Shown: in pieces, positions 35,710 to 45,366 of the stretch
Numbering within the stretch: position 1 is the stretch's first letter
How the letters are laid out: each line of letters begins with the position of its first letter
From: Cognatilysobacter claricitrinus
GTDB lineage: Bacteria > Pseudomonadota > Gammaproteobacteria > Xanthomonadales > Xanthomonadaceae
NCBI RefSeq assembly: GCF_045866565.1
Contig: NZ_BAAFZV010000002.1
Location: 1,054,001-1,118,000 of the forward strand
DNA length: 64,000 bases
Direction: 5' to 3'
Program-made: the position numbers and the translations under genes
Notes under the pieces: model-generated
Seen by the model: only the letters and a program-made list of their open reading frames with translations
Told to the model about the DNA's origin: nothing
Database searches by the model: none

Positions 35710-37374
35710 TCAGTGGCGATCGTTCGCCGTCGCATCGCGCGCCGCGCGGAACTCCGAATCCTGGCTCCAGTTCGGCCAGCGGTCCGAGTTCGCGAGATCG
35801 CGGCCCAGCGTGTAGAGCATCTGCAGGTCGCGCGCCATGCCGGCGAACGTCCAGCTGGCTTCCCACTGGTCCGCCGGCTGGTGATAGCGCTCGGCCGTGT
35901 ACTTCGCCTGCTCCGCTTCCGCAGCCGCGACGCCACCCTGCACCCAGTCGTTGCCGGAACCGTACGAGATCGCCGGCACGCCGCGCTTGGCGAACGGGAA
36001 GTGATCGGAGCGGAAGAAGTGACCGGCTTCCGGATGCGGGTCGGCGCTGTAGCTGAGGCCCCACTTCTCCGCGGTGGCGGTGAGTTCGTCCAGCAGGTCG
36101 ACCTTCGCGCTGCCGGACGTCGTGAAGTTCTTCGACAGCCCGTTCGGATCCAGCGCGTCCATGTTGATCACGCCGACCGTCTTGCCCAGCGGATACAGCG
36201 GCTTCGACGCGTAGTACTCGGAACCGAGCAGCCCCTTTTCTTCCGCGGTCACGGCGAGGAACACGACCGAACGATCGGTGCGCGGCGCCTTCGCGAACGC
36301 GCGACCGAGTTCGAGCAGCGACGCGATGCCGGTCGCGTTGTCCACCGCGCCGTTGTAGATGCGATCGCCCTTGGCATCGGGCTGGCCAACGCCAAGATGA
36401 TCCCAGTGACCGCTGTAGATGACCGTTTCGTCCGGACGCTTCTTGCCCGGCAGGCGCCCGACCACGTTCTGCGAGGTAATCACCTGGCTGTCGACCGCGT
36501 ACTTCGCGGTGAACGTCGAACCGTTGAGCACGACGGGCTTGAAGTCGCGCGTCTGCGCCTGCTTCTTCAGCGCATCGAAATCGAGGCCTGAACGCTTGAA
36601 CAGGTCGGCCGCGGTGTCGCGCTGGATCCACGCTTCCAGCGCGGGATGCGATGCCTTCGGATCGTCGCGGACCACGTCGAACATCGTGTTCGTGTTCGAG
36701 TTCTTGACGGTGTTCCAGCCGTACGACGCCGGGTCCGTCTCGTGCACGATCAGCAGGCCGGCAAGGCCCTGACGCGCCGCTTCTTCGTACTTGTAGGTCC
36801 AACGACCGTAGTAGGTCATCGCCTTGCCGCCGAAGTCGCCCTGCCCGGTTTCGAAGTCCGGGTCGTTGATCAGGACGATGCCGATCTTGCCCTTGAGGTC
36901 GACGCCCTTGAAGTCGTCCCAGTTGCGCTCCGGCGCTTTCACGCCGTAGCCGAGGAACACGAGCGGCGCGTTGTCGATCGACACCGACTTCGAACCGTCG
37001 AGCGCGGCGCGCACGGCGATCTGTTCGCCCTGCGTCAGCGCCTGCGATTTGCCGCCAACATTGAGCGACAACTGCGGCGCGCCGGTGATGCTCGCGCGCA
37101 GCAGCGGCACCGGCTGCGTCCATGCGCGCTTGCCGCCCTTCATCTCGCCGCCGGGCTGAAGGCCCATCGCCTTCATCTGCGACACGATGTAGTTGACGGT
37201 CTTGGTCTCGCCCGCCGTCGCGGGGCCTCGGCCCTCGAACGCGTCGGACGACAGCGTGCGAACGATCGACGACAGGCGCTGCGCGCTGATGTCCGGACCC
37301 TTCGCCGCGTAGGCCGGCTGCAGTGCAAGACCGATCGAAACAGTAAGAAGCGAAACCGCGAGCAACCTGGACAA
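35710..37374 (-). CDS. exported M28 family zinc metallopeptidase with PA domain
   Basis: The roughly 554-residue precursor starts at TTG 37374. AAGAGG lies six bases upstream and a signal peptide (LLAVSLLTVSIGLALQPAYA) follows at once; no ATG or GTG is available in frame. A protease-associated domain (about 125-280, FKGVDLKGKIGIVLIND, ARQGLAGLLIVHE) precedes the completed zinc site: SGHWDHLG, DNATGIASLLEL, TAEEKGLLGSEYY and the later SDHFPFAKRGVPAI. M28/PA proteins are aminopeptidases or carboxypeptidases acting outside the cytoplasm. TTG initiation is unusual and would limit expression. Confidence 0.9.
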   Translation of the reverse strand: MSRLLAVSLLTVSIGLALQPAYAAKGPDISAQRLSSIVRTLSSDAFEGRGPATAGETKTVNYIVSQMKAMGLQPGGEMKGGKRAWTQPVPLLRASITGAPQLSLNVGGKSQALTQGEQIAVRAALDGSKSVSIDNAPLVFLGYGVKAPERNWDDFKGVDLKGKIGIVLINDPDFETGQGDFGGKAMTYYGRWTYKYEEAARQGLAGLLIVHETDPASYGWNTVKNSNTNTMFDVVRDDPKASHPALEAWIQRDTAADLFKRSGLDFDALKKQAQTRDFKPVVLNGSTFTAKYAVDSQVITSQNVVGRLPGKKRPDETVIYSGHWDHLGVGQPDAKGDRIYNGAVDNATGIASLLELGRAFAKAPRTDRSVVFLAVTAEEKGLLGSEYYASKPLYPLGKTVGVINMDALDPNGLSKNFTTSGSAKVDLLDELTATAEKWGLSYSADPHPEAGHFFRSDHFPFAKRGVPAISYGSGNDWVQGGVAAAEAEQAKYTAERYHQPADQWEASWTFAGMARDLQMLYTLGRDLANSDRWPNWSQDSEFRAARDATANDRH

Positions 37375-37762
37375 GACGAACCTCTTCGTGCGGATGGCAA
37401 CCGATCGATGGTAGCAAGCGGCCGCGGCGCAACATCGCGCAACGGCCGTTGGAAACGTGAGCGACGACGCGCTTTGCGACGTCGCCGCGTCACTGCAGGT
37501 CAATGCACCGGGCGCGGCGACGGCGGTGGCAGGGCTTCACCCGATTCGAGCGGAAGCCCGCTGCGCAGTCGATCGGCATCGGAGGCGATTGGCACGGCAC
37601 GACGCGGCGCGGGCGCCCGGTCCTGCATCGGAAGGGAAACGGACATGGCGGGGGCTCCATCCGGTGGGGGCCGCGCAGTCTGCACTCCGGGGGTCTCAGC
37701 GGCAGCGACGACCACGGCCGCTATCCTGAACGCGCCACGATAAGCGGCCGTATGGATAGCGC
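37375..37762. other. 388-base gap between divergent M28 and HAD genes
   Basis: No convincing gene is seen; a 48-codon minus-strand frame (about 37500-37646) has no family match I know and no good ribosome binding site. A possible -10 element TATCCT with a GC-rich discriminator lies at 37722-37727, about 35 bases before the HAD ATG. Confidence 0.45.
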
Positions 37763-38377
37763 ATGGACCTCGCTCTCTTCGATTTCGACGGCACCATCAC
37801 CACCCGGGAGACCCATGCCCCGTTCATGCACGCGGCGGTGCCGCGATGGCGTCTGGCGCTGGGCTATCCGCCGCTCGCGCCGATCATCCTGGCGTACCGG
37901 CGCGGACTGGTCTCCGGCGACGCGGCGCGGTCGGCGATAGCGCGCATCGCGTTCGCTGGAATGAGCGCGGCCGCGTACGACGCCGCCGGCGAAGTATTCG
38001 CGCGCGACCAAGTGCCGGCGTTGCTCCGCCCCGATGCCATGGCGCGCATCGACCACCATCGTCGTCGCGGCGACACAGTGGTCGTGGTGTCCGGCAACTT
38101 CGACGCACTGCTCAAGCCGTGGGCGGCGACGCACGGGTTGCCGGTGTTGTGCTCGTCACTCGAACGACGCAACGGCCGGCTGACCGGTCGCTATGACGGC
38201 GCGCAATGCGTAAAAGACGGAAAGGCTCGCCGCGTGCGGGCGGCATTCGATCTTTCTGCGTTCGAACGGATCCACGCCTATGGCGACACGGTCGAAGACG
38301 AAGCGATGCTGACAATGGCGCACCACGCGCATTACCGCGAGATGCCGGTCGAAACACGCGCTCCGCAGGCCGCGTAA
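37763..38377 (+). CDS. HAD-IB family phosphatase
   Basis: The 204-residue protein has the full set of HAD motifs: DFDGTIT at residues 7-13 with the nucleophilic aspartate and acid/base aspartate, VVSGN as motif II, KxxR-type Lys in CVKDGKARRVRAAF as motif III, and GDTVEDEAML as motif IV. Subclass IB (SerB-like, helical cap) is indicated by the spacing and the FDALLKPWA segment. Substrates of such stand-alone HAD-IB proteins include lysophospholipids and phosphoserine; none can be fixed here. Confidence 0.87.
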   Translation: MDLALFDFDGTITTRETHAPFMHAAVPRWRLALGYPPLAPIILAYRRGLVSGDAARSAIARIAFAGMSAAAYDAAGEVFARDQVPALLRPDAMARIDHHRRRGDTVVVVSGNFDALLKPWAATHGLPVLCSSLERRNGRLTGRYDGAQCVKDGKARRVRAAFDLSAFERIHAYGDTVEDEAMLTMAHHAHYREMPVETRAPQAA

Positions 38378-38438
38378 CGACGTTGCATCGAAGGCCGACA
38401 TCACGCGCGACATGCGTGCGGCGGCACATCTCATTCCG

Positions 38439-39485
38439 CTATCGGCGCGTCGCCGGCTTGGCGCGCTTCGCCGCGGTCTTCGTAGCCTTCTTCGCGCTGC
38501 TGGACGTCGATGTTTTGGCCCGCGCCGGCGCCGACTTCTTCGCCGCGGCCTTGATCGGCTGCACATCGACGCCGGTCTTGCGCACCACAGCCTTACTCGC
38601 CGCCTTGCGCGCCGGTTCCGTCGTTGGTGCATCCGCCTTCCTGGCGACGCCAGTCGCACGACCCGCACGCTTGGACGTCGCCTTCTTCATCGATCGACCC
38701 GCGGCATCCAGCAGTACCCACGTTGGTGCGTGGTCGCTCGCGCCCGGCTGGCCGCGCACCCATCGATCGACGTTCGCATCCTTCAGCATCGGTGCGAGGT
38801 CGGGGCTCAGCAGCAAGTGGTCGATGCGCAGGCCTGCGTCGCGTTCCCAATGCTTACGGAAGTAATCCCAGAACGTGTAGATCTTCTCGTCGCCGTGGAT
38901 CGCTCGGATCGCATCGGTCCAGCCTTGCTCCAGCAGGTCGAACCATGCCTGGCGACTTTCGGGCTGCAGCAGCGCATCGGTGCGCCATGACTTCGCGTTG
39001 TAGATGTCGAGCTCGTCGGTCGGCACCACGTTGAAGTCGCCGCACATCACCGTCGGCCGCCCGCTCCGCAGCAGCGCCAACGCGCGGCGTTGCAACTCCG
39101 CGAACCACGCGAGCTTGTAATCGAACTTCGGGCCCGGCCATGGATTGCCGTTCGGCAGATAGAGACAGGCGACGCGCAACCCATGCACGTCGGCCTCGAG
39201 GTAGCGGCTCTGCGTGCCGTCGGGGTCATCGGGCAGCCCGCGTTGCCGCTCTTCGGGCTGCGCGCCGCGCGCGAGGATCGCCACGCCGTTCCATGATTTC
39301 TGGCCGTGCCAGATCGCGCCGTAGCCGATTTTTTCGAGATCGCGCTGCGGAAACGCCTCGTGCGGCGCCTTCAACTCCTGCAGGCACGCGATGTCGGGCT
39401 TTTCGCGTTCCAGCCACTCGAGCAGTGCGGCGTGGCGCGCGCGAACGCCGTTGATGTTGAACGTCGCGATCTTCAACCGGGCCAT
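38439..39485 (-). CDS. xthA: exodeoxyribonuclease III with histone-like basic tail
   Basis: The 348-residue protein contains a complete ExoIII/AP-endonuclease domain (1-261): E37 in LQELKA, D150-F-N152, D222 in RIDHLL and the terminal S-D251-H252. It incises AP sites and degrades 3' ends in base excision repair. Residues 262-348 are an added tail of about 87 residues, almost wholly Lys, Ala, Arg, Ser and Thr, with repeated KKAT/KKSA/KRAK units as in histone H1-like bacterial proteins. Ordinary ExoIII ends near 260-270. It is the last gene of the map-glnD-dapD-arsC-like-dapE series, 39 bases after dapE. Confidence 0.93.
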   Translation of the reverse strand: MARLKIATFNINGVRARHAALLEWLEREKPDIACLQELKAPHEAFPQRDLEKIGYGAIWHGQKSWNGVAILARGAQPEERQRGLPDDPDGTQSRYLEADVHGLRVACLYLPNGNPWPGPKFDYKLAWFAELQRRALALLRSGRPTVMCGDFNVVPTDELDIYNAKSWRTDALLQPESRQAWFDLLEQGWTDAIRAIHGDEKIYTFWDYFRKHWERDAGLRIDHLLLSPDLAPMLKDANVDRWVRGQPGASDHAPTWVLLDAAGRSMKKATSKRAGRATGVARKADAPTTEPARKAASKAVVRKTGVDVQPIKAAAKKSAPARAKTSTSSSAKKATKTAAKRAKPATRR

Positions 39486-39524
39486 GCGGCGATGCTAGGC
39501 AGCGCGCGTGCACGACCGGTGACG

Positions 39525-40661
39525 TCAGGCGAGCAGCCGGCGCATCAGTTCGAAGTACAGGTCCGGCAGCCGTTCGAGATCGGCGACGGCGACATGCTCG
39601 TCCACCTTGTGGATGCTCGCATTGACCGGCCCGATCTCCACGCAGTGCGCGCCAAGCGGCGCGATGAAGCGCGCGTCCGACGTACCGCCGCCGGTGCTTT
39701 CCTCCGGCTCGGCGCCGACGAATGCGCCCAGCACCTCACGACATACGCGCCGCAGCGCACCGTCCGGCGTGTAGAACGGTTCGCCGCTGCGATGCCAGTC
39801 GATCGTGTAATCGCTGCAGTGGCGCGCAATGACCGCGTCGCATTCGGATTCGAGCTTCACCGCGCTCCAGTTCGGGTTGTAGCGCAGGTTGAACAACACC
39901 TGCAGCTCGCCGGGAATCACGTTGTTCGCGCCCGTGCCGGCGACGATGTTGCTGATCTGCAGGCTGGTCGGCGGGAAGGTTTCGTAACCGTCGTCCCAGC
40001 GTCGTCCAGCAAGTGCGGCCAAGGCCGGCATCGCTTCGTGCACCGGGTTGCGTGCCTTTTCCGGATACGCGACATGGCCCTGGATGCCGCGTACGGTCAG
40101 CGTGGCCGACAGGCTGCCGCGGCGGCCGACGCGCAGCAGGTCGCCGAGCACGGTCTTCGACGACGGCTCGCCGGTGATGCACCAGTCGATGCGTTCGCCG
40201 CGCTCGCGGAACGCATCGGCGACCTTGCGTACGCCATCGAGCGCGACGCCCTCTTCGTCCGACGTCAACAGCAACGCGACGCGGCCCCGATGCCCCGCAT
40301 GCTCGCGCGCGAACCGTTCGAGCGCGACGACGAACGCGGCGACGCTGCCTTTCATGTCGGCCGCGCCGCGCCCGTAAAGCTTGCCGTCGCGGATCTCGGG
40401 CTTGAATGGATCGCTCGCCCAGTCGTCGACCGGGCCGCTCGGCACGACGTCGGTATGACCGAGCAACACCAGCGTCGGACCATCACCCGCGGCACCGAGA
40501 TGCACGGCCCACAGGTTGTCGACATCACCGAACCGCATGGATTCGCAGCGAAAGCCGGCGGTTTCCAGGCGCGCCGCGATCAACGCCTGGCAACCGGCGT
40601 CGTCTGGCGTGAGCGAGCGCTGTTCGATCAGCGCGCGGGTGAGGTCGAGGACGTCGCTCAC
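39525..40661 (-). CDS. dapE: succinyl-diaminopimelate desuccinylase
   Basis: The 378-residue M20-type zinc enzyme hydrolyses N-succinyl-LL-diaminopimelate in lysine and peptidoglycan precursor synthesis. Zinc and catalytic residues are visible: H69-T-D71 in LLGHTDVV, D102 in GRGAADMKGS, D135-E136-E137 in LLTSDEEG, and the GGGTSDARF block. Its ATG overlaps the stop of the ArsC-like gene by four bases (ATGA), so translation is probably coupled. Together with dapD upstream it covers two of the succinylase-branch steps. Confidence 0.96.
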   Translation of the reverse strand: MSDVLDLTRALIEQRSLTPDDAGCQALIAARLETAGFRCESMRFGDVDNLWAVHLGAAGDGPTLVLLGHTDVVPSGPVDDWASDPFKPEIRDGKLYGRGAADMKGSVAAFVVALERFAREHAGHRGRVALLLTSDEEGVALDGVRKVADAFRERGERIDWCITGEPSSKTVLGDLLRVGRRGSLSATLTVRGIQGHVAYPEKARNPVHEAMPALAALAGRRWDDGYETFPPTSLQISNIVAGTGANNVIPGELQVLFNLRYNPNWSAVKLESECDAVIARHCSDYTIDWHRSGEPFYTPDGALRRVCREVLGAFVGAEPEESTGGGTSDARFIAPLGAHCVEIGPVNASIHKVDEHVAVADLERLPDLYFELMRRLLA

Positions 40662-41020
40662 GATCCGACTCCGAAGCGCTTCTTGAAACCGTTGTCGGTA
40701 AACCCCTGCGACACGACGCCGTCATCCGTTTCCACGACGGGCCGACGGATCAGCTGCGGATGCTCGCGCAGCAGCAATTTCCACTCCGCGTCCGAGCCCG
40801 GCGTTTTTCGCGATGGCGGCAGGTTGCGCCACGTCGTCGACGACTTGTTGACCATCGCATCCCAGCCGCCGAGCCTGTCCTTCCATTCCGCGAGCGTCTC
40901 GGGCGACTGTCGCGTATCGCGGTAGTCGACGAACTCGTGTGCGATGTCGAAGCGCTTGAGCCAGTTGCGCGCCTTCCGGCACGTGTCGCAGTTGGCGAGG
41001 CCGTAGAGCGTCGTCGCCAT
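40658..41020 (-). CDS. ArsC/Spx-family protein (YffB-like)
   Basis: The 120-residue thioredoxin-fold protein has the redox motif C11-D-T-C14 and the ArsC-family LIRRPVVETDDG segment. In E. coli a homologue (YffB) lies directly upstream of dapE, the same position as here, so this pairing is an old conserved arrangement. The family includes arsenate reductases and Spx-type regulators; arsenate reduction is not proven for YffB-like members. It starts one base after the dapD stop. Confidence 0.9.
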   Translation of the reverse strand: MATTLYGLANCDTCRKARNWLKRFDIAHEFVDYRDTRQSPETLAEWKDRLGGWDAMVNKSSTTWRNLPPSRKTPGSDAEWKLLLREHPQLIRRPVVETDDGVVSQGFTDNGFKKRFGVGS

Positions 41021-41021
41021 G

Positions 41022-41924
41022 TCAGTCGGCCAGCCCGCGCAGCAGATCGTTGATGGACGTCTTGCCACGCGTCTTCTCGTCCACCTGCTTGACGATCACC
41101 GCGCAGTACAGCGAGTGCGAACCATCGGCTGCCGGCAACTGGCCGGACACGACGACGCTGCCCGGCGGCACGTAGCCGTAGCTGACCTCGCCCGTCGCGC
41201 GGTTGTAGATGCGCGTGCTTTGGCCGAGGAACACGCCCATGCCGATCACCGAGTGGTGGCCGACGATCACGCCTTCAACGACTTCCGAACGCGCACCGAT
41301 GAAGCAGTGGTCCTCGATGATCGTCGGCGTCGCCTGCAGCGGCTCCAGAACGCCGCCGATGCCCGCGCCACCGGATAGATGGCAGTGCTTGCCGATCTGC
41401 GCGCAGGAACCAACCGTCGCCCACGTGTCCACCATCGTGCCTTCACCGACATACGCGCCGATGTTGACGAAGCTCGGCATCAGCACGACGTCCTTGCCGA
41501 TGTGGCAGCCGCGACGCGCGATCGCACCGGGCACCACGCGCACGCCGAGCTTGCGGAACTGGTTCTCGCCGAAGTCCTTGAAACGCGCCGGCACCTTGTC
41601 CCAGAACGGTGCGGGCTGCGCGTCGATCACTTCCATGTCCTGCGTGCGGAAGTACAGCAACACGGCCTTCTTCAGCCATTCGTTGACCGCCCAGCCGCCT
41701 TTGCCGTCCGGCTCGGCGACGCGGAATTCGCCCGCTTCGATGCGATCCATCACCAGGTTCACCATCGGACGCGTCGAACCGTCGATCTCGTCGACGGTAA
41801 GCATCGTGCGGCGCTCCCACGCGCTGTCGATGATGAATTTCAATTCATCGCGGCCCGGGCCTTTGGGCGCGACCTTGCGTCGCGTGGTCTTGCGGGCGGC
41901 GGTCTTGTTGGCCGTCGGGCTCAT
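41022..41924 (-). CDS. dapD: tetrahydrodipicolinate N-succinyltransferase
   Basis: The 300-residue left-handed beta-helix (hexapeptide-repeat) acyltransferase succinylates tetrahydrodipicolinate with succinyl-CoA in the lysine/DAP pathway. Hexapeptide turns run from GCHIGKDVVLMPSFVNIGAYVG to FIGARSEVVEGVIVG. A basic N-terminal extension (KTAARKTTRRK) precedes the family fold, which E. coli DapD lacks. GGAGA is seven bases before the ATG at 41924, and that start overlaps the glnD stop by four bases (ATGA). Confidence 0.95.
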   Translation of the reverse strand: MSPTANKTAARKTTRRKVAPKGPGRDELKFIIDSAWERRTMLTVDEIDGSTRPMVNLVMDRIEAGEFRVAEPDGKGGWAVNEWLKKAVLLYFRTQDMEVIDAQPAPFWDKVPARFKDFGENQFRKLGVRVVPGAIARRGCHIGKDVVLMPSFVNIGAYVGEGTMVDTWATVGSCAQIGKHCHLSGGAGIGGVLEPLQATPTIIEDHCFIGARSEVVEGVIVGHHSVIGMGVFLGQSTRIYNRATGEVSYGYVPPGSVVVSGQLPAADGSHSLYCAVIVKQVDEKTRGKTSINDLLRGLAD

Positions 41925-44587
41925 GGGCAATCTCCGTCGAGACAGGCGAGCAGCGCGTCGCGCAGCAGCCGTTGGTGGGGTTCATCGAGGGGTGCGTCGG
42001 CGCCGTCGGCCGTCGCACGCGTGATCTGGAACAGGTCTTCCGCGCGTTCACCGAACGTGGCGACGCGCGCATCGTGCACGCGCATGCCCTGCTCGCGCAG
42101 CACGAGCGCGACGTCGGCGAGCAGGCCCGGGCGGTCGGTGCACACCAGGCTGATCACTGTGCGCGGCGGCGCGTCCAGCCGGTCGAAGCCGACCTGCGGC
42201 GCGATGCGGAAATGCTTCAAGTGACGCGGCTGCGCGCGACGCGCCGGCCGCAACGCATCGAGCGGTCCAGCCAGTACGTGCTCCAGGCGGCGCGCAACGT
42301 CTCCGGGCGTCGGCTGCGTGCGCGCATCCGATGGCAGCACTTCGAAACTGTCGAATACGCGGCCTTCCGGGCCGTCGAGCACGCGCGCCTGCGCGATCGC
42401 GAGACCCAGCCGGTCGAGGGTGATGACGATCGCCGCGAACAGGCCATCGCGATCGGGCGAATGCACGAACACTTCAAGCACGCCGGCGTCGCCCAATGGC
42501 CGCACCGCCACCGCCGTGTCGCGCGCGCCCAGCGTGAGTAACGTGCGCGCCTGCCATGCGACCTGGTCGGGGCGCGCGCGCTGGAATCCGACGTCGGGCA
42601 TCCGCGCGAATGTCGCTTCGACGACGGCCTGGTCAATACCGCCGCCACGCAACAGGTCAGCGGCGGCACTGCGCGTTTCGCTCGCGCGCTGGTCGGCCGC
42701 GACCGGATTCTCGAGGCCGCGACGCAGCGCGAGTCGCGTTGACGTGTAGAGATCGGCGAGCAGCCGATCCTTCCACGCGTTCCACAATTTTGGCGACGTT
42801 CCGGCGATGTCCGCGCACGTCAGCAGGTAGAGCAGTTCCAGTCGTTCGCGGTCGCCGACCTTCTGCGCGAAACGATGGATTACCTGGGGATCGGCGATGT
42901 CCTGCTTCTGCGCGGTGACCGACATCAACAGGTGCTGCGCGACCAGCCACTCGATCGTGGCGACGTCGCCCGCCGGCAGCTCCATGGCTTCGCCGAATGC
43001 GCGTGCATCGACGGCGCCGAGCTCGGAGTGATCGCCGCCGCGGCCTTTCGCGATGTCATGGAACAACGCGGCGAGCAGCAGAAGTTCCGGCTTGCGCAGG
43101 CGCGGATGCACATCGTGCGCGAGGGTGAAGCGATCGTCATCGCCCCGCACGAACGCGGCGATGTTCGCGAGCACGGCCAACGTGTGCTGGTCGACCGTGT
43201 AGACGTGGAACAGGTCGAACTGCATGCGGCCCGAAACATTCGCGAACGCGGGAATCCAGCGCCCGAGCACGCCGAGGCGCGCCATTCGCGTAAGCGTGCG
43301 TACGGGTTGCGCGCCGCGCAGCAGGCCCATGAACGCCACGCGCGCGGTGTGCGTCGCACGATCATAGGCGGGGATTTCGTCGAGGAATTCGGCAAGGGAT
43401 CGCGCGGTGTGCGAATGCAGGCCACGCATCCCGTCGTCGCCTTCAGGCCGCGACGCCCATGCCGCGAACAGTGCGAACACGTCATCGACATTAACCGGCC
43501 ACGAAGCCGCCGTAGCGGCGAGATAGCCGCGACGCAGCTCGAATGCATCGTCCAGCCGTTCGACCGCGCCCTCGCCTTCCAGCTGCTCCTCGAAGCGCTG
43601 CAGCAGGCGCTCGCCGATGCGCTGCACCAGGCCGGCGCTGCGATAGAACGTCTGCATCATCTGCTCGACCGCCAGTGCGCCCGGCGCGTCGACGAAACCG
43701 AGCCGCGCCGCCAGCGCCTTCTGGTGATCGAAGCGCAGGCGCTCTTCGCGACGACCGGCGACGAGATGCAGGCCGAAGCGCAGACGCGCGAGGACGTCGT
43801 ACTGGCGTTCGAGTGTGGCGTGTTCGTCGGCGCCAAGCTGGCCGAGCGTCGTCAGCGACGCGAAGTCGCCGGTATGCAGCAGGCGCAACGCCATCCAGCG
43901 CAGCGTCTGCAGGTCGCGCAGCCCGCCCGGGCCTTCCTTGAGGTTGGGCTCCAGGTTGTCGGCGGTATCGCCGAAGCGCGCGTGCCGATCGCGCAGCTCG
44001 CGACGCTTGGCGTCGAAGAAATCCGCTGGGGGCCATGTCCGCGAAGGATCGGCCGCGGACTGCAGTCGCGCGACGACCGCGTTACCCGCGGCCAGCACGC
44101 GCGCTTCAAGCATCGACGTGAGCACGGTGATGTCGTCACGCGCCGCGGCCGTGCACTGCGTCGACGACCGCATCGCGTGGCCGACCGGCAGGCCGGCGTC
44201 CCACAGCAACGTGACGAAACGCGCGATCGACGCGGCGTGGGTCGCCTGCGCGGCCTCGCCGAGCATGACCAACAGGTCGACATCCGACTGCGGGTACAAC
44301 TCGCCGCGTCCGTAGCCGCCAACGGCGAGAAGCGCCGGCGTCGCGTCGCCGTCGCCGGTGTCGACACCTGTCGCGCGGCGCCACGCGGAAACGACGATCG
44401 CGTCGACGCCGCACGCGCGCTTCGCGATCAGTGGCCGGACATCGACGTTGGGGCCGCCCGCGTCGAACGCGGACGCCAGCGACGTTGCGAGTTCCGCCAG
44501 GCGTGTGCGCGCCGCCGCGATCCACGCGGCGTCGTTCGCCTCATCGGTAACGGGCCACGCGGCGTCGAGGGCCGCGGCGTCGCTCAT
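41921..44587 (-). CDS. glnD: bifunctional uridylyltransferase/uridylyl-removing enzyme
   Basis: The 888-residue protein modifies PII in nitrogen signalling. Its nucleotidyltransferase domain shows GGYGRGELYPQSDVDLLVML (about 100-120), the HD domain shows ALFHDIAKGRGGDHSELG, and two ACT domains occupy the C-terminus (the last contains TDRPGLLADVALVLREQGM). Length matches E. coli GlnD (890). The start overlaps the map stop by four bases, and the end overlaps dapD by four, giving a coupled map-glnD-dapD unit as in E. coli. Confidence 0.95.
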   Translation of the reverse strand: MSDAAALDAAWPVTDEANDAAWIAAARTRLAELATSLASAFDAGGPNVDVRPLIAKRACGVDAIVVSAWRRATGVDTGDGDATPALLAVGGYGRGELYPQSDVDLLVMLGEAAQATHAASIARFVTLLWDAGLPVGHAMRSSTQCTAAARDDITVLTSMLEARVLAAGNAVVARLQSAADPSRTWPPADFFDAKRRELRDRHARFGDTADNLEPNLKEGPGGLRDLQTLRWMALRLLHTGDFASLTTLGQLGADEHATLERQYDVLARLRFGLHLVAGRREERLRFDHQKALAARLGFVDAPGALAVEQMMQTFYRSAGLVQRIGERLLQRFEEQLEGEGAVERLDDAFELRRGYLAATAASWPVNVDDVFALFAAWASRPEGDDGMRGLHSHTARSLAEFLDEIPAYDRATHTARVAFMGLLRGAQPVRTLTRMARLGVLGRWIPAFANVSGRMQFDLFHVYTVDQHTLAVLANIAAFVRGDDDRFTLAHDVHPRLRKPELLLLAALFHDIAKGRGGDHSELGAVDARAFGEAMELPAGDVATIEWLVAQHLLMSVTAQKQDIADPQVIHRFAQKVGDRERLELLYLLTCADIAGTSPKLWNAWKDRLLADLYTSTRLALRRGLENPVAADQRASETRSAAADLLRGGGIDQAVVEATFARMPDVGFQRARPDQVAWQARTLLTLGARDTAVAVRPLGDAGVLEVFVHSPDRDGLFAAIVITLDRLGLAIAQARVLDGPEGRVFDSFEVLPSDARTQPTPGDVARRLEHVLAGPLDALRPARRAQPRHLKHFRIAPQVGFDRLDAPPRTVISLVCTDRPGLLADVALVLREQGMRVHDARVATFGERAEDLFQITRATADGADAPLDEPHQRLLRDALLACLDGDCP

Positions 44588-45360
44588 AGGTCGTTGTCGT
44601 CGCCCGGCACGCGGGTGAGGATCTCGACGCCGTCGTCGGTGACGAGGACGGTGTGCTCCCACTGCGCGGACAACTTGCGGTCCTTGGTGACCACGGTCCA
44701 GCCGTCCGGCAGCACCTTCGTGTGGCGCGTGCCTTCGTTGATCATCGGCTCGATGGTGAAGGTCATGCCCGGCTTGAGTACGAGGCCCTGCCCCGGCTGG
44801 CCGTAATGCAGAACCTGCGGGTCCTCGTGGTAGATGCGCCCGATGCCGTGCCCGCAGTATTCGCGCACCACGCTGAAACGCTCGGCCTCGGCGTACGTCT
44901 GGATCGCGTTGCCGATGTCGCCCAGCGTCGCGCCCGGCTTGACCACGCGGATGCCGCGGAACATCGCCTCGCGGGTGACCTCGACCAGCCGCTTGGCCAT
45001 CACCGAAGGCTCGCCGGCGTAGTACATGCGGCTGGTGTCGCCGTGGAAGCCGTCCTTGATGACGGTCACGTCGATATTGACGATGTCGCCGTCCTTCAGG
45101 ACCTTGCCAGGGCTCGGGATGCCATGGCAGATCACGTTGTTGACGGACGTGCAGACAGTCTTCGGAAAGCCCTTGTAGCCGACGTTGGCGGGGATCGCGC
45201 CCTGCACCTTCACGATGTGGTCGTGACAGATGCGGTCGAGCTCCTCGGTGGTCACCCCGGGTTTCACGTACGGCGCGACGACCTGCAGCACCTCGGCGGC
45301 CAGGCGTCCGGCGACGCGCATCTTCTCGATGTCTTCGGGGGTTTTGATGGTGATCGGCAT
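44584..45360 (-). CDS. map: type I methionine aminopeptidase
   Basis: The 258-residue protein removes N-terminal methionine from nascent chains. All active-site residues fall at the E. coli numbers: H79, D97, D108, H171, E204 and E235. It is divergent from rpsB and is the first gene of the minus-strand operon. A CATAAT hexamer (45372-45367 on the minus strand) ends only six bases before the ATG, and no good Shine-Dalgarno sequence is present, so transcription may start at or next to the start codon. Confidence 0.96.
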   Translation of the reverse strand: MPITIKTPEDIEKMRVAGRLAAEVLQVVAPYVKPGVTTEELDRICHDHIVKVQGAIPANVGYKGFPKTVCTSVNNVICHGIPSPGKVLKDGDIVNIDVTVIKDGFHGDTSRMYYAGEPSVMAKRLVEVTREAMFRGIRVVKPGATLGDIGNAIQTYAEAERFSVVREYCGHGIGRIYHEDPQVLHYGQPGQGLVLKPGMTFTIEPMINEGTRHTKVLPDGWTVVTKDRKLSAQWEHTVLVTDDGVEILTRVPGDDNDL

Positions 45361-45366
45361 CCCGTC

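Noticed and set aside
37500..37646. Small 48-codon minus-strand frame (MSVSLPMQ start) between the M28 and HAD genes
   Set aside because: No ribosome binding site, no known family and a Pro/Arg/Ser composition expected by chance; not enough to call a gene.
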